Part shown: piece by piece, positions 23,701 to 36,980 of the stretch
How the letters are laid out: every line of letters starts with the position of its first letter
Position numbering within the stretch: the first letter of the stretch is position 1
From: Luzula sylvatica
Lineage: Eukaryota > Streptophyta > Magnoliopsida > Poales > Juncaceae
Direction of reading: 5' to 3'
NCBI GenBank assembly: GCA_946800325.1
Contig: OX326958.1
Coordinates: forward strand, 61,125,793 to 61,189,792
DNA: 64,000 nt
Made by a program: the position numbers and the translations under genes
The notes under the pieces: generated by a model
Databases searched by the model: none
What the model was told of the DNA's origin: nothing
What the model saw: only the letters and a program-made list of their open reading frames with translations

Positions 23701-26350
23701 ATATTTTTAAAAACAATATGTTAATTGAATTTTTTGAAGGTGTTAGACTTCTATTTTTCCATTTTTAAAAAAAATTTGAAAAAATTGAAGTTTGTGTGTG
23801 TTAGTCTTCAATTACGGATTATTTTGAGTACGACATGAAAATTGAGTATTTTTCTTGTATTACACTTCAATTTTAATATTTTTAAAAAATTTATCTTAAT
23901 TGAATTTTTTGAAGGTGTTAGACTTCTATTTTTGCATTATTAAGAAATTTTTGAAAAAAATGAAATTTGTGTGTGTTAGTCTTCAATTACGGAGTACTTT
24001 GAGTACGACATGAAAATTGAGTATTTTTCTTGTGTTACACTTCAATTTTAATATTTTTTAAAAAAAATATCTTAAATGTATTTTTTGAAGGTGTTAGACT
24101 TCAATTTTTACCTTTTTAAGAATGTTTTGAAAAAATTGAAATTTGTGTTTATTGGTCTTCAATTACGGAGTATTTTGAATACGACATGAAAATTGAGTAT
24201 TTTTCTTGTGTTACACTTCAATTATAATATTTTTGAAAACAATATCTTAATTGAATTTTTTTGAAGGTGTTAGACTTCTATTTTTCCATTTTTAAAAATA
24301 TTTTGTAAAAATAGAAATTTGTGTGTGTTAGTCTTCAATTACGGAGTATTTTGAGTACGACACGAAAATTGAGTATTTTTCTTGTATTACACTTCAATTT
24401 TAATATTTTTAAAAAAATATCTTACTTGAATTTTTTGAATGTGTTAGACTTCTATTTTTGCATTATTAAGAAATATTTGAAAAAAATGAAATTTGTGTGT
24501 GTTAGTCTTCAATTACGGAGTACTTTGAGTATGACCTGCAAATTGAGTATTTTTCTTGTGTTACACTTCAATTTTAATATTTTTTAAAAAAATATCTTAA
24601 ATGTATTTTTTGAAGGTGTTAGACTTCAATTTTTACATTTTAAGAAAGTCTTGAAAAAATTGAAATTTGTGTGTATTAGTCTTCCATTACGGAGTATTCT
24701 TAACACGACATGAAAATTGAGTATTTTTTGTTGTGTTACACTTCAATTATAATATTTTTGAAAAAAATATCTTAATTGAATTGTTTGAAGGTGTTAGACT
24801 TCTATTTTTGCATTTTTAAGAAATGTTTCAAAAAATTGAAATTTGTGTGTGTTAGTCTTCAATTACGGAGTATTTTTAGTAAGACATGAAAATTGAGTAT
24901 TTTTCTTGTGTTACACATCAATTTTAATATTTTTGAAAACAATATCTTAATTGAATTTTTTTGAAGGTGTTAGACTTCTATTTTTCCATTTTTAAGAAAT
25001 TTTTTCATAAATTTAAATTTGTGTGTGTTAGTCTTCAATTACGGAGTATTTTGAGTACGACATGAAAATTGCGTATTTTTCTTGTATTACACTTCAATTT
25101 TAATATTTTTAAAAAAAATATCTTAATTAAATTTTTTGAATGTGTTAGACTTCTATTTTTGGATTATTAAGAAAAGTTTGAAAAAAATGAAATTTGTGTG
25201 TGTTAGTCTTCAATTACGGAGTACTTTGAGTACGACATGAAAATTGAGTATTTTTATTGTGTTACACTTCAATTTTAATATTTTAAAAAAAAAAATCTTA
25301 AATGTATTTTTTAAGGTGTTAGACTTCAATTTTTGCATTTTTAAGAAAGTTTTGAAAAAATTGAAATTTGTGTTTATTAGTCTTCAATTACGGAGTATTT
25401 TGAATACGACATGAAAATTGAGTATTTTTCTTGTGTTACACTTCAATTATAATATTTTTTAAAACAATATCATAATTGAATTTTTTTAAGGTGTTAGACT
25501 TCTATTTTTCCATTTTTAAAATTTTTTTGATAAAATTGAAATTTGTGTGTGTTAGTCTTCAATTACGGAGTATTTTGAGTACGGCATGAAAATTGATTAT
25601 ATTTCTTGTATTACACTTCAATTTTAATATTTAAAAAAAAATATATATTAATTGAATTTTTTGAAACTGTCAGACTTCTATTTTTGCAATATTAAGAAAT
25701 TTTTGAAAAAAATGAAATTTGTGCGTGTTAGTCTTCAATTACGGAGTACTTTGAGTACGACCTGCAAATTGAGTATTTTTCTTGTGTTACACTTCAATTA
25801 TAATATTTTTGAAAAAAATATCTTAATTGAATTTTTTGAAGGTGGTAGACTTCTATTTTTCCATTTTTAAGAAAATTTTGAAAAAAATGAAATTTGTGTG
25901 TGTTAGTCTTCAATTACGGAGTATTTTGAATACGACATGAAAATTGAGTATTTTTCTTGTGTTACACTTCAATTATAATATTTTTGAAAACAATATCTTA
26001 ATTGAATTTTTTGAAGGTGTTAGACTTCAATTTTTGCATTATTAAGAAAATTTTGAAAAAAATGAAATTTGTGTGTGTTAGTTTTCAGTTACGGAGTATT
26101 ATGTATACGACATGAAAATTGAGTATTTTTCTTGTGTTACACTTCAATTATAATATTTTTGAAAACAATATCTTAATTGAATTTTTTGAAGGTGTTAGAC
26201 TTCTATTTTTCCATTTTTAGAAAATTTTTGAAAAATTTGATATTTGTGTGTGTTAGTCTTCAATTACGGAGTATTTTGAGTACGACACGAAAATTGAGTA
26301 TTTTTCTTGTATTACACATCAATTTTAATATTTTAAAAAAAAATATCTTA
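20750..26350 (+). repeat. transitional monomers with partial 12-mer repetition
   Basis: About 32 monomers. The variant pair TTCTTTTTTTGCATTATTAAG plus GAAACTTGTG occurs near 20782 and 22873, 12 monomers apart, so the 12-mer spacing persists. GACCTGCAAATTG, a marker of the 26-40 kb arrays, appears near 22257, 23480, 24532 and 25760. TTTTTAGTAAGACATG (class 4 ancestor) first appears near 22600 and 24880. The shortened start GAAGGTGACTTC occurs near 21470. I read this as the zone where left-hand and right-hand monomer sets mix. I saw nothing but monomers. Confidence 0.75.
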
Positions 26351-29300
26351 CTTGAATTTTTTGAAGGTGTTAGACTTCTATTTTTCCATTTTTAGAAAAA
26401 TTTTGAAAAAATTGAAATTTGTGTGTGTTGGTCTTCAATTACGGAGTATTTTGAGTACGACGCGAAAATTGAGTATTTTTCTTGTATTACACTTCAATTT
26501 TAATATTTTTAAAAAAAATATCTTGCTTGAATTTTTTGAAGGTGTTAGACTTCTATTTTTGCATTATTCAGAAATTTTTGAAAAAAATGAAATTTGTGTG
26601 TGTTAGTCTTCAATTACGGAGTACTTTGAGTACGACCTGCAAATTGAGTATTTTTCTTGTGTTACACTTCAATTTTAATATTTTTTAAAAAAATATCTTA
26701 AATGTATTTTTTGAAGGTGTTAGACTTCAATTTTTGCATTTTTATGAAAGTCTTGAAAAAATTGAAATTTGTGAGTATTAGTCTTCCATTACGGAGTATT
26801 ATGAATACGACATGAAAATTGAGTATTTTTTGTTGTGTTACACTTCAATTATAATATTTTTGAAAAAAATATCTTAATTGAATTGTTTGAAGGTGTTAGA
26901 CTTCTATTTTTGAATTTTTAAGAAATGTTTCAAAAAATTGAAATTTGCGTGTGTTAGTCTTCAATTACGGAGTATTTTTAGTAAGACATGAAAATTGAGT
27001 ATTTTTCTTGTGTTACACATTAATTTTAATATTTTTGAAAACAATATCTTAATTGAATTTTTTTGAAGGTGTTAGACTTCTATTTTTCCATTTTTAAGAA
27101 ATTTTTTAAAAAATTGAAATTTGTGTGTGTTAGTCTTCAATTACGGAGTATTTTGAGTACGACATGAAAATTGAGTATTTTTCTTCTATTACACTTCAAT
27201 TTTAATATTTTTAAAAAAAATATCTTCATTGAATTTTTTGAAGGTGTTAGACTTCTATTTTTCCTTTTTTAGAAAATTTTTGAAAAAATTGATATTTGTG
27301 TGTGTTAGTCTTCAATTACGGAGTATTTTGAGTACGACACGAAAATTGAGAATTTTTCTTGTATTACACTTCAATTTTAATATTTTTAAAAAAAATATCT
27401 TGCTTGAATTTTTTGAAGGTGTTAAGACTTCTATTTTTGCATTATTCAGAAATTTTTGAAAAAAATGAAATTTGTGTGTGTTAGTCTTCAATTACGGAGT
27501 ACTTTGAGTACGACCAGCAAATTGAGTATTTTTCTTGTGTTACACTTCAATTTTAATATTTTTAAAAAAAATATCTTAAATGTATTTTTTGAAGGTGTTA
27601 GACTTCAATTTTTGCATTTTTATGAAAGTCTTGAAAAAATTGAAATTTGTGTGTATTAGTCTTCCATTACGGAGTATTCTGAATACGACATGAAAATTAA
27701 GTATTTTTTCTTGTGTTACACTTCAATTATAATATTTTTGAAAAAAATATCTTAATTGAATTTTTTGATGGTGTTAGACTTCTATTTTTGCATTTTTAAG
27801 AAATGTTTCAAAAAATTGAAATTTGCGTGTGTTAGTCTTCAATTACGGAGTATTTTTAGTAAGACATGAAAATTGAGTATTTTTCTTGTGTTACACATCA
27901 ATTTTAATATTTTTGAAAACAATATCTTAATTGAATTTTTTGAAGGTGTTAGACTTCTATTTTTCCATTTTTAAGAAATTTTTTAAAAAATTGAAATTTG
28001 TGTGTGTTAGTCTTCAATTACGGAGTATTTTGAGTACGACATGAAAATTGAGTATTTTTCTTCTATTACACTTCAATTTTAATATTTTTAAAAAAAATAT
28101 CTTCATTGAATTTTTTGAATGTGGTAGACTTCTATTTTAGCATTATGAAGAAAATTTTGAAAAAAATTAAATTTGTGTGTGTTAGTCTTCAATTATGAAG
28201 TACTTTGCGAACGACATGAAAATTGAGTATTTTTCTTGTGTTACACTTCAATTTTAATATTTTTTAAAAAAATATCTTAAATGTATTTTTTGAAGTTGTT
28301 AGACTTCAATTTTTGCATTTTTAAGAAAGTTTTGAAAAAATTGAAATTTGTGTTTATTAGTCTTCAATTACGGAGTATTTTGAATACGACATGAAAATTG
28401 AGTATTTTTATTGTGTTACACTTCAATTATAATATTTTCAAAAACAATATCTTAATTGAATTTTTTGAAGGTGTCAGATTTCTATTTTTCCATTTTTAAG
28501 AAATTTTTGAAAAATTGAAATTTGTGTGTGTTAGTCTTCAATTACAGAGTATTTTGAGTACGACATGAAAATTGAGTATTTTTCTTGTATTACACTTCAA
28601 TTTTAATATTTTTAAAAAAAATATCTTATTTGAATTTTTTGAAGGTGTCAGACTTCTATTTTTGCATTATTAAGAAATTTTTGAAAAAAATGAAATTTCT
28701 GTGTGTTAGTCTTCAATTACGGAGTACTTTGAGTACGACATGAAAATTGTGTATTTTTCTTGTGTTACACTTCAATTATAATATTTTTGAAAAAAATATT
28801 GTAATTGAATTTTTTGAAGGTGTTAGACTTCTATTTTTCCATTTTTAAGAAAATTTTGAAAAAAATGAAATTTGTGTGTGTTAGTCTTCAATTACGGAGT
28901 ATTTTGAATACGACATGAAAATAAAGTATTTTTCTTGTGTTACACTTCAATTATAATATTTTTGAAAACAATATCTTACTTGAATTTTTTGAAGGTGATA
29001 GACTTCTATTTTTCCATTTTTAAAAAATTTTTGAAAAAATTGAAATTTGTGTGTGTTAGTCTACAATTACGGAGTATTTGTGAGTACGACACGAAAATTG
29101 AGTATTTTTCTTGTATTACACTTCAATTTTAATATTTTTAAAAAAAATATCTTGCTTGAATTTTTTGAAGGTGTTAGACTTCTATTTTTGCATTATTCAG
29201 AAATTTTTGAAAAAAATGAAATTTGTGTGTGTTAGTCTTCAATTACGGAGTACTTTGAGTACGACCTGCAAATTGAGTATTTTTCTTGTGTTACACTTCA

Positions 29301-31300
29301 ATTTTAATATTTAAAAAAAAAATATCTTAAATGTATTTTTTGAAGGTGTTAGACTTCAATTTTTGCATTTTTATGAAAGTCTTGAAAAAATTGAAATTTG
29401 TGTGTATTAGTGTTCCATTACGGAGTATTCTAAATACGACATGAAAATTGAGTATTTTTTGTTGTGTTACACTTGAATTATAATATTTTTGAAAAAAATA
29501 TCTTAATTGAATTGTTTGAAGGTGTTAGACTTCTATTTTTGCATTTATAAGAAATGTTTCAAAAAATTGAAATTTGTGTGTGTTAGTCTTCAATTACGGA
29601 GTATTTTTAGTAAGACATGAAAATTGAGTATTTTTCTTGTTTTACACATCAATTTTAATATTTTTGAAAACAATATCTTAATTGAATTTTTTGAAGGTGT
29701 TAGACTTCTATTTTTCCATTTTTAAGAAATTTTTTAAAAAATTGAAATTTGTGTGTGTTAGTCTTCAATTACGGAGTATTTTGAGTACGACATGAAAATT
29801 GAGTATTTTTCTTCTATTACACTTCAATTTTAATATTTTTAAAAAAAATAACTTAATTGAATTTTTTGAAGGTGTTAGACTTCTATTTTTCCATTTTTAG
29901 AAAAATTTTGAAAAAATTGATATTTGTGTGTGTTAGTCTTCAATTACGGAGTATTTTGAGTACGACACGAAAATTGAGAATTTTTCTTGTATTACACTTC
30001 AATTTTAATATTTTTTAAAAAAAATATCTTGCTTGAATTTTTTGAAGGTGTTAGACTTCTATTTTTGCATTATTCAGAAATTTTTGAAAAAAACGAAATT
30101 TGTGTGTGTCAGTCTTCAATTACGGAGTACTTTCAGTACGACCTGCAAATTGAGTATTTTTCTTGTGTTACACTTCAATTTTAATATTTTTAAAAAAAAT
30201 ATCTTAAATGTATTTTTTGAAGGTGTTAGACTTCAATTTTTGCATTTTTATGAAAGTCTTGAAAAAATTGAAATTTGAGTGTATTAGTCTTCCATTACGG
30301 AGTATTATGAATACGACATGAAAATTGAGTATTTTTTGTTGTGTTACACTTCAATTATAATATTTTTGAAAAAAATATCTTAATTGAATTGTTTGAAGGT
30401 GTTAGACTTCTATTTTTGTATTTTTAAGAAATGTTTCAAAAAATTGAAATTTGTGTGTGTTAGTCTTCAATTACGGAGTATTTTTAGTAAGACATGAAAA
30501 TTGAGTATTTTTCTTGTGTTACACATCAATTTTAATATTTTTGAAAACAATATCTTAATTGAATTTTTTGAAGGTGTTAGACTTCTATTTTTCCATTTTT
30601 AAGAAATTTTTTAAAAAATTGAAATTTTTGTGTGTTAGTCTTCAATTACGGAGTATTTTGAGTACGACATGAAAATTGAGTATTTTTCTTCTATTACACT
30701 TCAATTTTAATATTTTTAAAAAAAATATCTTCATTGAATTTTTTGAATGTGTTAGACTTCTATTTTAGCATTATGAAGAAAATTTTGAAAAAAATGAAAT
30801 TTGTGTGTGTTAGTCTTCAATTACGAAGTACTTTGCGTACGACATGAAAATTGAGTATTTTACTTGTGTTACACTTCAATTTTAATATTTTTTAAAAAAA
30901 TATCTTAAATGTATTTTTTGAAGTTGTTAGACTTCAATTTTTGCATTTTTAAGAAAGTTTTGAAAAAATTGAAATTTGTGTTTATTAGTCTTCAATTACG
31001 GAGTATTTTGAATACGACATGAAAATTGAGTATTTTTATTGTGTTACACTTCAATTATAATATTTTTGAAAACAATATCTTAATTGAATTTTTTGAAGCT
31101 GTCAGATTTCTATTTTTCCATTTTTAAGAAATTTTTGAAAAATTAAAATTTGTGTGTGTTAGTCTTGAATTACAGAGTATTTTGAGTACGACATGAAAAT
31201 TGAGTATTTTTCTTGTATTACACTTCAATTTTAATATTTTTAAAAAAAATATCATAATTGAATTTTTTGAAGGTGTTAGACTTCTATTTTTCCATTCTTA
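26350..31300 (+). repeat. 15-mer HOR (about 2.63 kb), about two copies
   Basis: Matching landmarks lie 2625-2629 bp apart. The TATCTTGCTTGAATT monomers are at 26520 and 29148 and again at 27398 and 30027. CTTCTATTACAC lies near 27184 and 29812, then near 28062 and 30687. GTGTCAGATTTC near 28472 matches CTGTCAGATTTC near 31099. A five-monomer half-step (about 878 bp) is visible inside each copy. Individual monomers between the copies (about 28650-29050) differ in order, so the periodicity is imperfect. Confidence 0.78.
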
Positions 31301-32090
31301 AGAAAATTTTGAAAAAAATGAAATTTGTGTGTGTTAGTCTTCAATTACGGAGTATTTTGAATACGACATGAAAATTGAGTATTTTTCTTGTGTTACACTT
31401 CAATTATAATATTTTTGAAAACAATATCTTAATTGAATTTTTTGAAGGTGTTAGACTTCTATTTTTCCATTTTTAAAATTTTTTTGAAAAAATTGAAATT
31501 TGTGTGTGTTAGTGTTCAATTACGGAGTATTTTGATTACGACATGAAAATTGAGTATTTTTCTTGTATTACACTTCAATTTTAATATTTTTAAAAAAAAT
31601 ATCTTAATTGAATTTTTTGAAGGTGTTAGACTTCTATTTTTGCATTATTAAGAAAATTTTGAAAAAAATGAAATTTGTGTGTGTTAGTCTTCAATTACGG
31701 AGTATTATGAATACGACATGAAAATTGAGTATTTTTCTTGTGTTACACTTCAATTATAATATTTTTGAAAACAATATCTTAATTGAATTTTTTGAAGGTG
31801 TTAGACTTCTATTTTTCCATTTTTAGAAATTTTTTGAAAAAATTGATATTTTTGTGTGTTAGTCTTCAATTACGGAGTATTTTGAGTACGACACGAAAAT
31901 TGAGTATTTTTCTTGTATTACACTTCAATTTTAATATTTTTTAAAAAAATATCTTACTTGAATTTTTTGAAGTTGTTAGACTTCTATTTTTCCATTTTTA
32001 AAAAAATTTTGAAAAAATTGAAATTTGTGTGTGTTAGTCTTCAATTACGGAGTATTTTGAGTACGACACGAAAATTGAGTATTTTTCTTG
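31300..32090 (+). repeat. connecting monomers between 15-mer and 14-mer blocks
   Basis: Four to five monomers alternate TATTTTGAATACG or TATTATGAATACG cores with TATTTTGAGTACGACACG. They resemble 33740-34470 and 36170-36890 (same TATTATGAATACG and GATATTTTTGTGTG variants). I could not assign a separate HOR to them. Confidence 0.65.
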
Positions 32091-35000
32091 TGTTACACTT
32101 CAATTTTAATATTTTTAAAAAAAATATCTTGCTTGAATTTTTTGAAGGTGTTAGACTTCTATTTTTGTATTATTCAGAAATTTTTTGAAAAAAATGAAAT
32201 TTGTGTGTGTTAGTCTTCAATTACGGAGTACTTTGAGTACGACCTGTAAATTGAGTATTTTTCTTGTGTTACACTTCAATTTTAATATTTTTTAAAAAAA
32301 TATCTTAAATGTATTTTTTGAAGGTGTTAGACTTCAATTTTTGCATTTTTATGAAAGTCTTGAAAAAATTGAAATTTGTGTGTATTAGTCTTCCATTACG
32401 GAGTATTCTGAATACGACATGAAAATTGAGTATTTTTTGTTGTGTTACACTTCAATTATAATATTTTTGAAAAAAATATCTTAATTGAATTGTTTGAAGA
32501 TGTCAGACTTCTATTTTTGCATTTTTAAGAAATGTTTCAAAAAATTGAAATTTGTGTGTGTTAGTCTTCAATTACGGAGTATTTTTAGTAAGTCATGAAA
32601 ATTGAGTATTTTTCTTATGTTACACATCAATTTTAATATTTTTGAAAACAATATCTTTATTGAATTTTTTGAAGGTGTTAGACTTCCATTTTTCCATTTT
32701 TAAGAAATTTTTGAAAAAATTGAAATTTGTGTGTGTTAGTCTTCAATTACGGAGTATTTTGAGTACGACATGAAAATTGAGTATTTTTCTTGTATTACAC
32801 TTCAATTTTAATATTTTTAAAAAAAATATCTTAATTGAATTTTTTGAATGTGTTAGACTTCTATTTTTGCATTATTAAGAAAATTTTGAAAAAAATGAAA
32901 TTTGTGCGTGTTAGTCTTCAATTACGGAGTACTTTGAGTACGACATGAAAATTGAGTATTTTTCTTGTGTCACCCTTCAATTTTAATATTTTTTAAAAAA
33001 ATATCTTAAATGTATTTTTTGAAGGTGTTAGACTTCAATTTTTGCATTTTTACGAAAGTTTTGAAAAAATTGAAATTTGTGTTTATTAGTATTCTATTAC
33101 GGAGTATTTTGAATTCGACATGAAAATTGAGTATCTTTATTGTGTTACACTTCAATTATAATATTTTTTAAAACAATATCTTAATTGAATTTTTTTAAGG
33201 TGTTAGACTTCTATTTTTCCATTTTTAAGAAATTTTTGAAAAATTGAAATTTGTGTGTGTTAGTCTTCAATTACGGAGTATTTTGAGTATGACATGAAAA
33301 TTGAGTATTTTTCTTGTATTACACTTCAATTTTAATATTTTTAAAAAAAATATCTTAATTGAATTTTTTGAAGGTGTCAGACTTCTATTTTTGCATTATT
33401 AAGAAATTTTTGAAAAAAATTAAATTTGTGTGTGTTAGTCTTCAATTACGGAGTACTTTGAGTACGACATGAAAATTGAGTATTTTTCTTGTGTTACACT
33501 TCAATTTTAATATTTTTTTAAAAAATATCTTAAATGTATTTTTTGAAGGTGACTTCAATTTTTGCATTTTTATGAAAGTTTTAAAAAAATTGAAAGTTGT
33601 GTGTATTAGTCTTCAATTACGGAGTATTCTGAATACGACATGAAAATTGAGTATTTTTCTTGTGTTACACTTCAATTATAATATTTTTGAAAAAAATATC
33701 TTAATTGAATTGTTTGAAGGTGTTAGACTTCTATTTTTCCATTTTTAAGAAAATTTTGAAAAAAATGAAATTTGTGTGTGTTAGTCTTCAATTACGGAGT
33801 ATTTTGAATACGACATGAAAATTGAGTACTTTTCTTGTGTTACACTTCAATTATAATATTTTTGAAAACAATATCTTAATTGAATTTTTTGAAGGTGTTA
33901 GACTTCTATTTTTCCATTTTTAAAAAAATTTTGAAAAAATTGAAATTTGTGTGTGTTAGTCTTCAATTACGGAGTATTTTGAGTACGACATGAAAATTGA
34001 GTATTTTTCTTGTATTACACTTCAATTTTAATATTTTTAAAAAAAATATCTTAATTGAATTTTTTGAAGGTGTTAGACTTCTATTTTTGGATTCTTAAGA
34101 AAATTTTGAAAAAAATGAAATTTGTGTGTGTTAGTCTTCAATTACGGAGTATTATGAATACGACATGAAAATTGAGTATTTTTCTTGTGTTACACTTCAA
34201 TTATAATATTTTTGAAAACAATATCTTAATTGAATTTTTTGAAGGTGTTAGACTTCTATTTTTCCATTTTTAGAAAATTTTTGAAAAAATTGATATTTTT
34301 GTGTGTTAGTCTTCAATTACGGAGTATTTTGAGTACGACACGAAAATTGAGTATTTTTCTTGTATTACACTTCAATTTTAATATTTTAAAAAAAAATATC
34401 TTACTTGAATTTTTTGAAGGTGATAGACTTCTATTTTTCCATTTTTAAAAAAATTTTGAAAAAATTGAAATTTGTGTGTGTTAGTCTACAATTACGGAGT
34501 ATTTGTGAGTACGACACGAAAATTGAGTATTTTTCTTGTATTACACTTCAATTTTAATATTTTTAAAAAAAATATCTTGCTTGAATTTTTTGAAGGTGTT
34601 AGACTTCTATTTTTGCATTATTCAGAAATTTTTGAAAAAAATGAAATTTGTGTGTGTTAGTCTTCAATTACGGAGTACTTTGAGTACGACCTGCAAATTG
34701 AGTATTTTTCTTGTGTTACACTTCAATTTTAATATTTTAAAAAAAAATATCTTAAATGTATTTTTTGAAGGTGTTAGACTTCAATTATTGCATTTTTATG
34801 AAAGTCTTGAAAAAATTGAAATTTGTGTGTATTAGTCTTCCATTATGGAGTATTCTGAATACGACATGAAAATTGAGTATTTTTTGTTGTGTTACACTTC
34901 AATTATAATATTTTTGAAAAAAATATCTTAATTGAATTGTTTGAAAGTGTTAGACTTCTATTTTTGCATTTTTAAGAAATGTTTCAAAAAATTGAAATTT

Positions 35001-36980
35001 GTGTGTGTTAGTCTTCAATTACGGAGTATTTTTAGTAAGTCATGAAAATTGAGTATTTTTCTTATGTTACACATCAATTTTAATATTTTTGAAAACAATA
35101 TCTTTATTGAATTTTTTGAAGGTGTTAGACTTCCATTTTTCCATTTTTAAGAAATTTTTTCAAAAATTTAAATTTGTGTTTGTTAGTCTTCAATTACGGA
35201 GTATTTTGAATACTACATGAAAATTGAGTATTTTTCTTGTATTACACTTCAATTTTAATATTTTTAAAAAAAATATCTTAATTGAATTTTTTGAATGTGT
35301 TAGACTTCTATTTTTGCATTATTAAGAAAATTTTGAAAAAAATGAAATTTGTGTGTGTTAGTCTTCAATTACGGAGTACTTTGAGTACGACATGAAAATT
35401 GAGTATTTTTCTTGTGTTACACTTCAATTTTAATATTTTTTAAAAGAATATCTTAAATGTATTTTTTGAAGGTGTTAGACTTCAATTTTTGCATTTTTAA
35501 GAAAGTTTTGCAAAAATTGAAATTTGTGTTTATTATTCTTCAATTACGGAGTATTTTGAATACGACATGAAAATTGAGTATTTTTATTGTGTTACACTTC
35601 AATTATAATATTTTTTAAAACAATATCTTAATTGAATTTTTTTAAGGTGTTAGACTTCTATTTTTTCATTTTTAAGAAAATTTTGTAAAATTGAAATTTG
35701 TGTGTGTTAGTCTTCAATTACGGAGTATTTTGAGTACGACATGAAAATTGAGTATTTTCCTTGTATTACACTTCAATTTTAATATTTTTTAAAAAAATAT
35801 CTTAATTGAATTTTTTGAAGGTGTCAGACTTCTATTTTTGCATTATTAAGAAATTTTTGAAAAAAATGAAATTTGTGTGTGTTAGTCTTCAATTACGGAG
35901 TACTTTGAGTACGACATGAAAATTGAGTATTTTTCTTGTGTTAAACTTCAATTTTAATATTTTTTAAAAAAATATCTTAAATGTATTTTTTGAAGGTGAC
36001 TTCAATTTTTGCATTTTTATGAAAGTTTTAAAAAAATTGAAAGTTGTGTGTATTAGTCTTCAATTACGGAGTATTCTGAATACGACTTGAAAATTGAGTA
36101 TTTTTCTTGTGTTACACTTCAATTATAATATTTTTGAAAAAAATATCTTAATTGAATTTTTTGAAGGTGTTAGACTTCTATTTTTCTATTTTTAAGAAAA
36201 TTTTGAAAAAAATGAAATTTGTGTGTGTTAGTCTTCAATTACGGAGTATTTTGAATACGACATGAAAATTAAGTATTTTTCTTGTGTTACACTTCAATTA
36301 TAATATTTTTGAAAACAATATCTTAATTGAATTTTTTGAAGGTGTTAGCCTTCTATTTTTCCATTTTTAAAAAATTTTTGAAAAAATTGAAATTTGTGTG
36401 TGTTAGTCTTCAATTACTGAGTATTTTGAGTACGACATGAAAATTGAGTATTTTTCTTCTATTACAATTAATTTTAATATTTTTAAAAAAAATATCTTAA
36501 TTGAATTTTTTGAAGGTGTTAGACTTCTATATTTGCATTATTAAGAAAATTTTGAAAAAAATGAAATTTGTGTGTGTTAGTCTTCAATTACGGAGTATTT
36601 TGAATACGACGTGAAAATTGAGTATTTTTCTTGTGTTACACTTCAATTATAATATTTTTGAAAACAATATATTAATTGAATTTTTTGAAGGTATTAGACT
36701 TCTATTTTTCCATTTTTAGAAAATTTTTGAAAAAATTGATATTTTTGTGTGTTAGTCTTCAATTACGGAGTATTTTGAGTACGACACGAAAATTGAGTAT
36801 TTTTCTTGTATTACACTTCAATTTTAATATTTATAAAAAAAATATCTTACTTGAATTTTTTGAAGGTGTTAGACTTCTATTTTTCCATTTTTAAAATTTT
36901 TTTGAAAAAATTGAAATTTGTGTGTGTTAGTCTTCAATTACAGAGTATTTTGAGTACGACACGAAAATTGAGTATTTTTC
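32090..36980 (+). repeat. 14-mer HOR (2446 bp), two tandem copies
   Basis: The copies run about 32090-34535 and 34536-36980. Paired landmarks at an offset of about 2446 bp: GACCTGTAAATTG near 32240 and GACCTGCAAATTG near 34690; GTAAGTCATG near 32590 and 35036; the five-base-short GAAGGTGACTTC near 33547 and 35996; TTGAAAGTTGTGTG near 33591 and 36039. GTAAGTCATG is private to this block. The next monomers at 36981 start a third, then diverging, round. Confidence 0.82.
32748..32771 (+). other. conserved GC-bearing core of sub-repeat B (class 1 example)
   Basis: TACGGAG, then TATTTTGAG, then TACGACATG: the longest G/C-bearing stretch of the monomer, carrying both CpGs. The same stretch with class-specific substitutions occurs in nearly every monomer. 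By position and conservation it is a candidate protein-binding box, but I could not match it to the CENP-B box or another named motif. Class 4 monomers (TTTTTAGTAAGACA) lack its right half. Confidence 0.45.
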
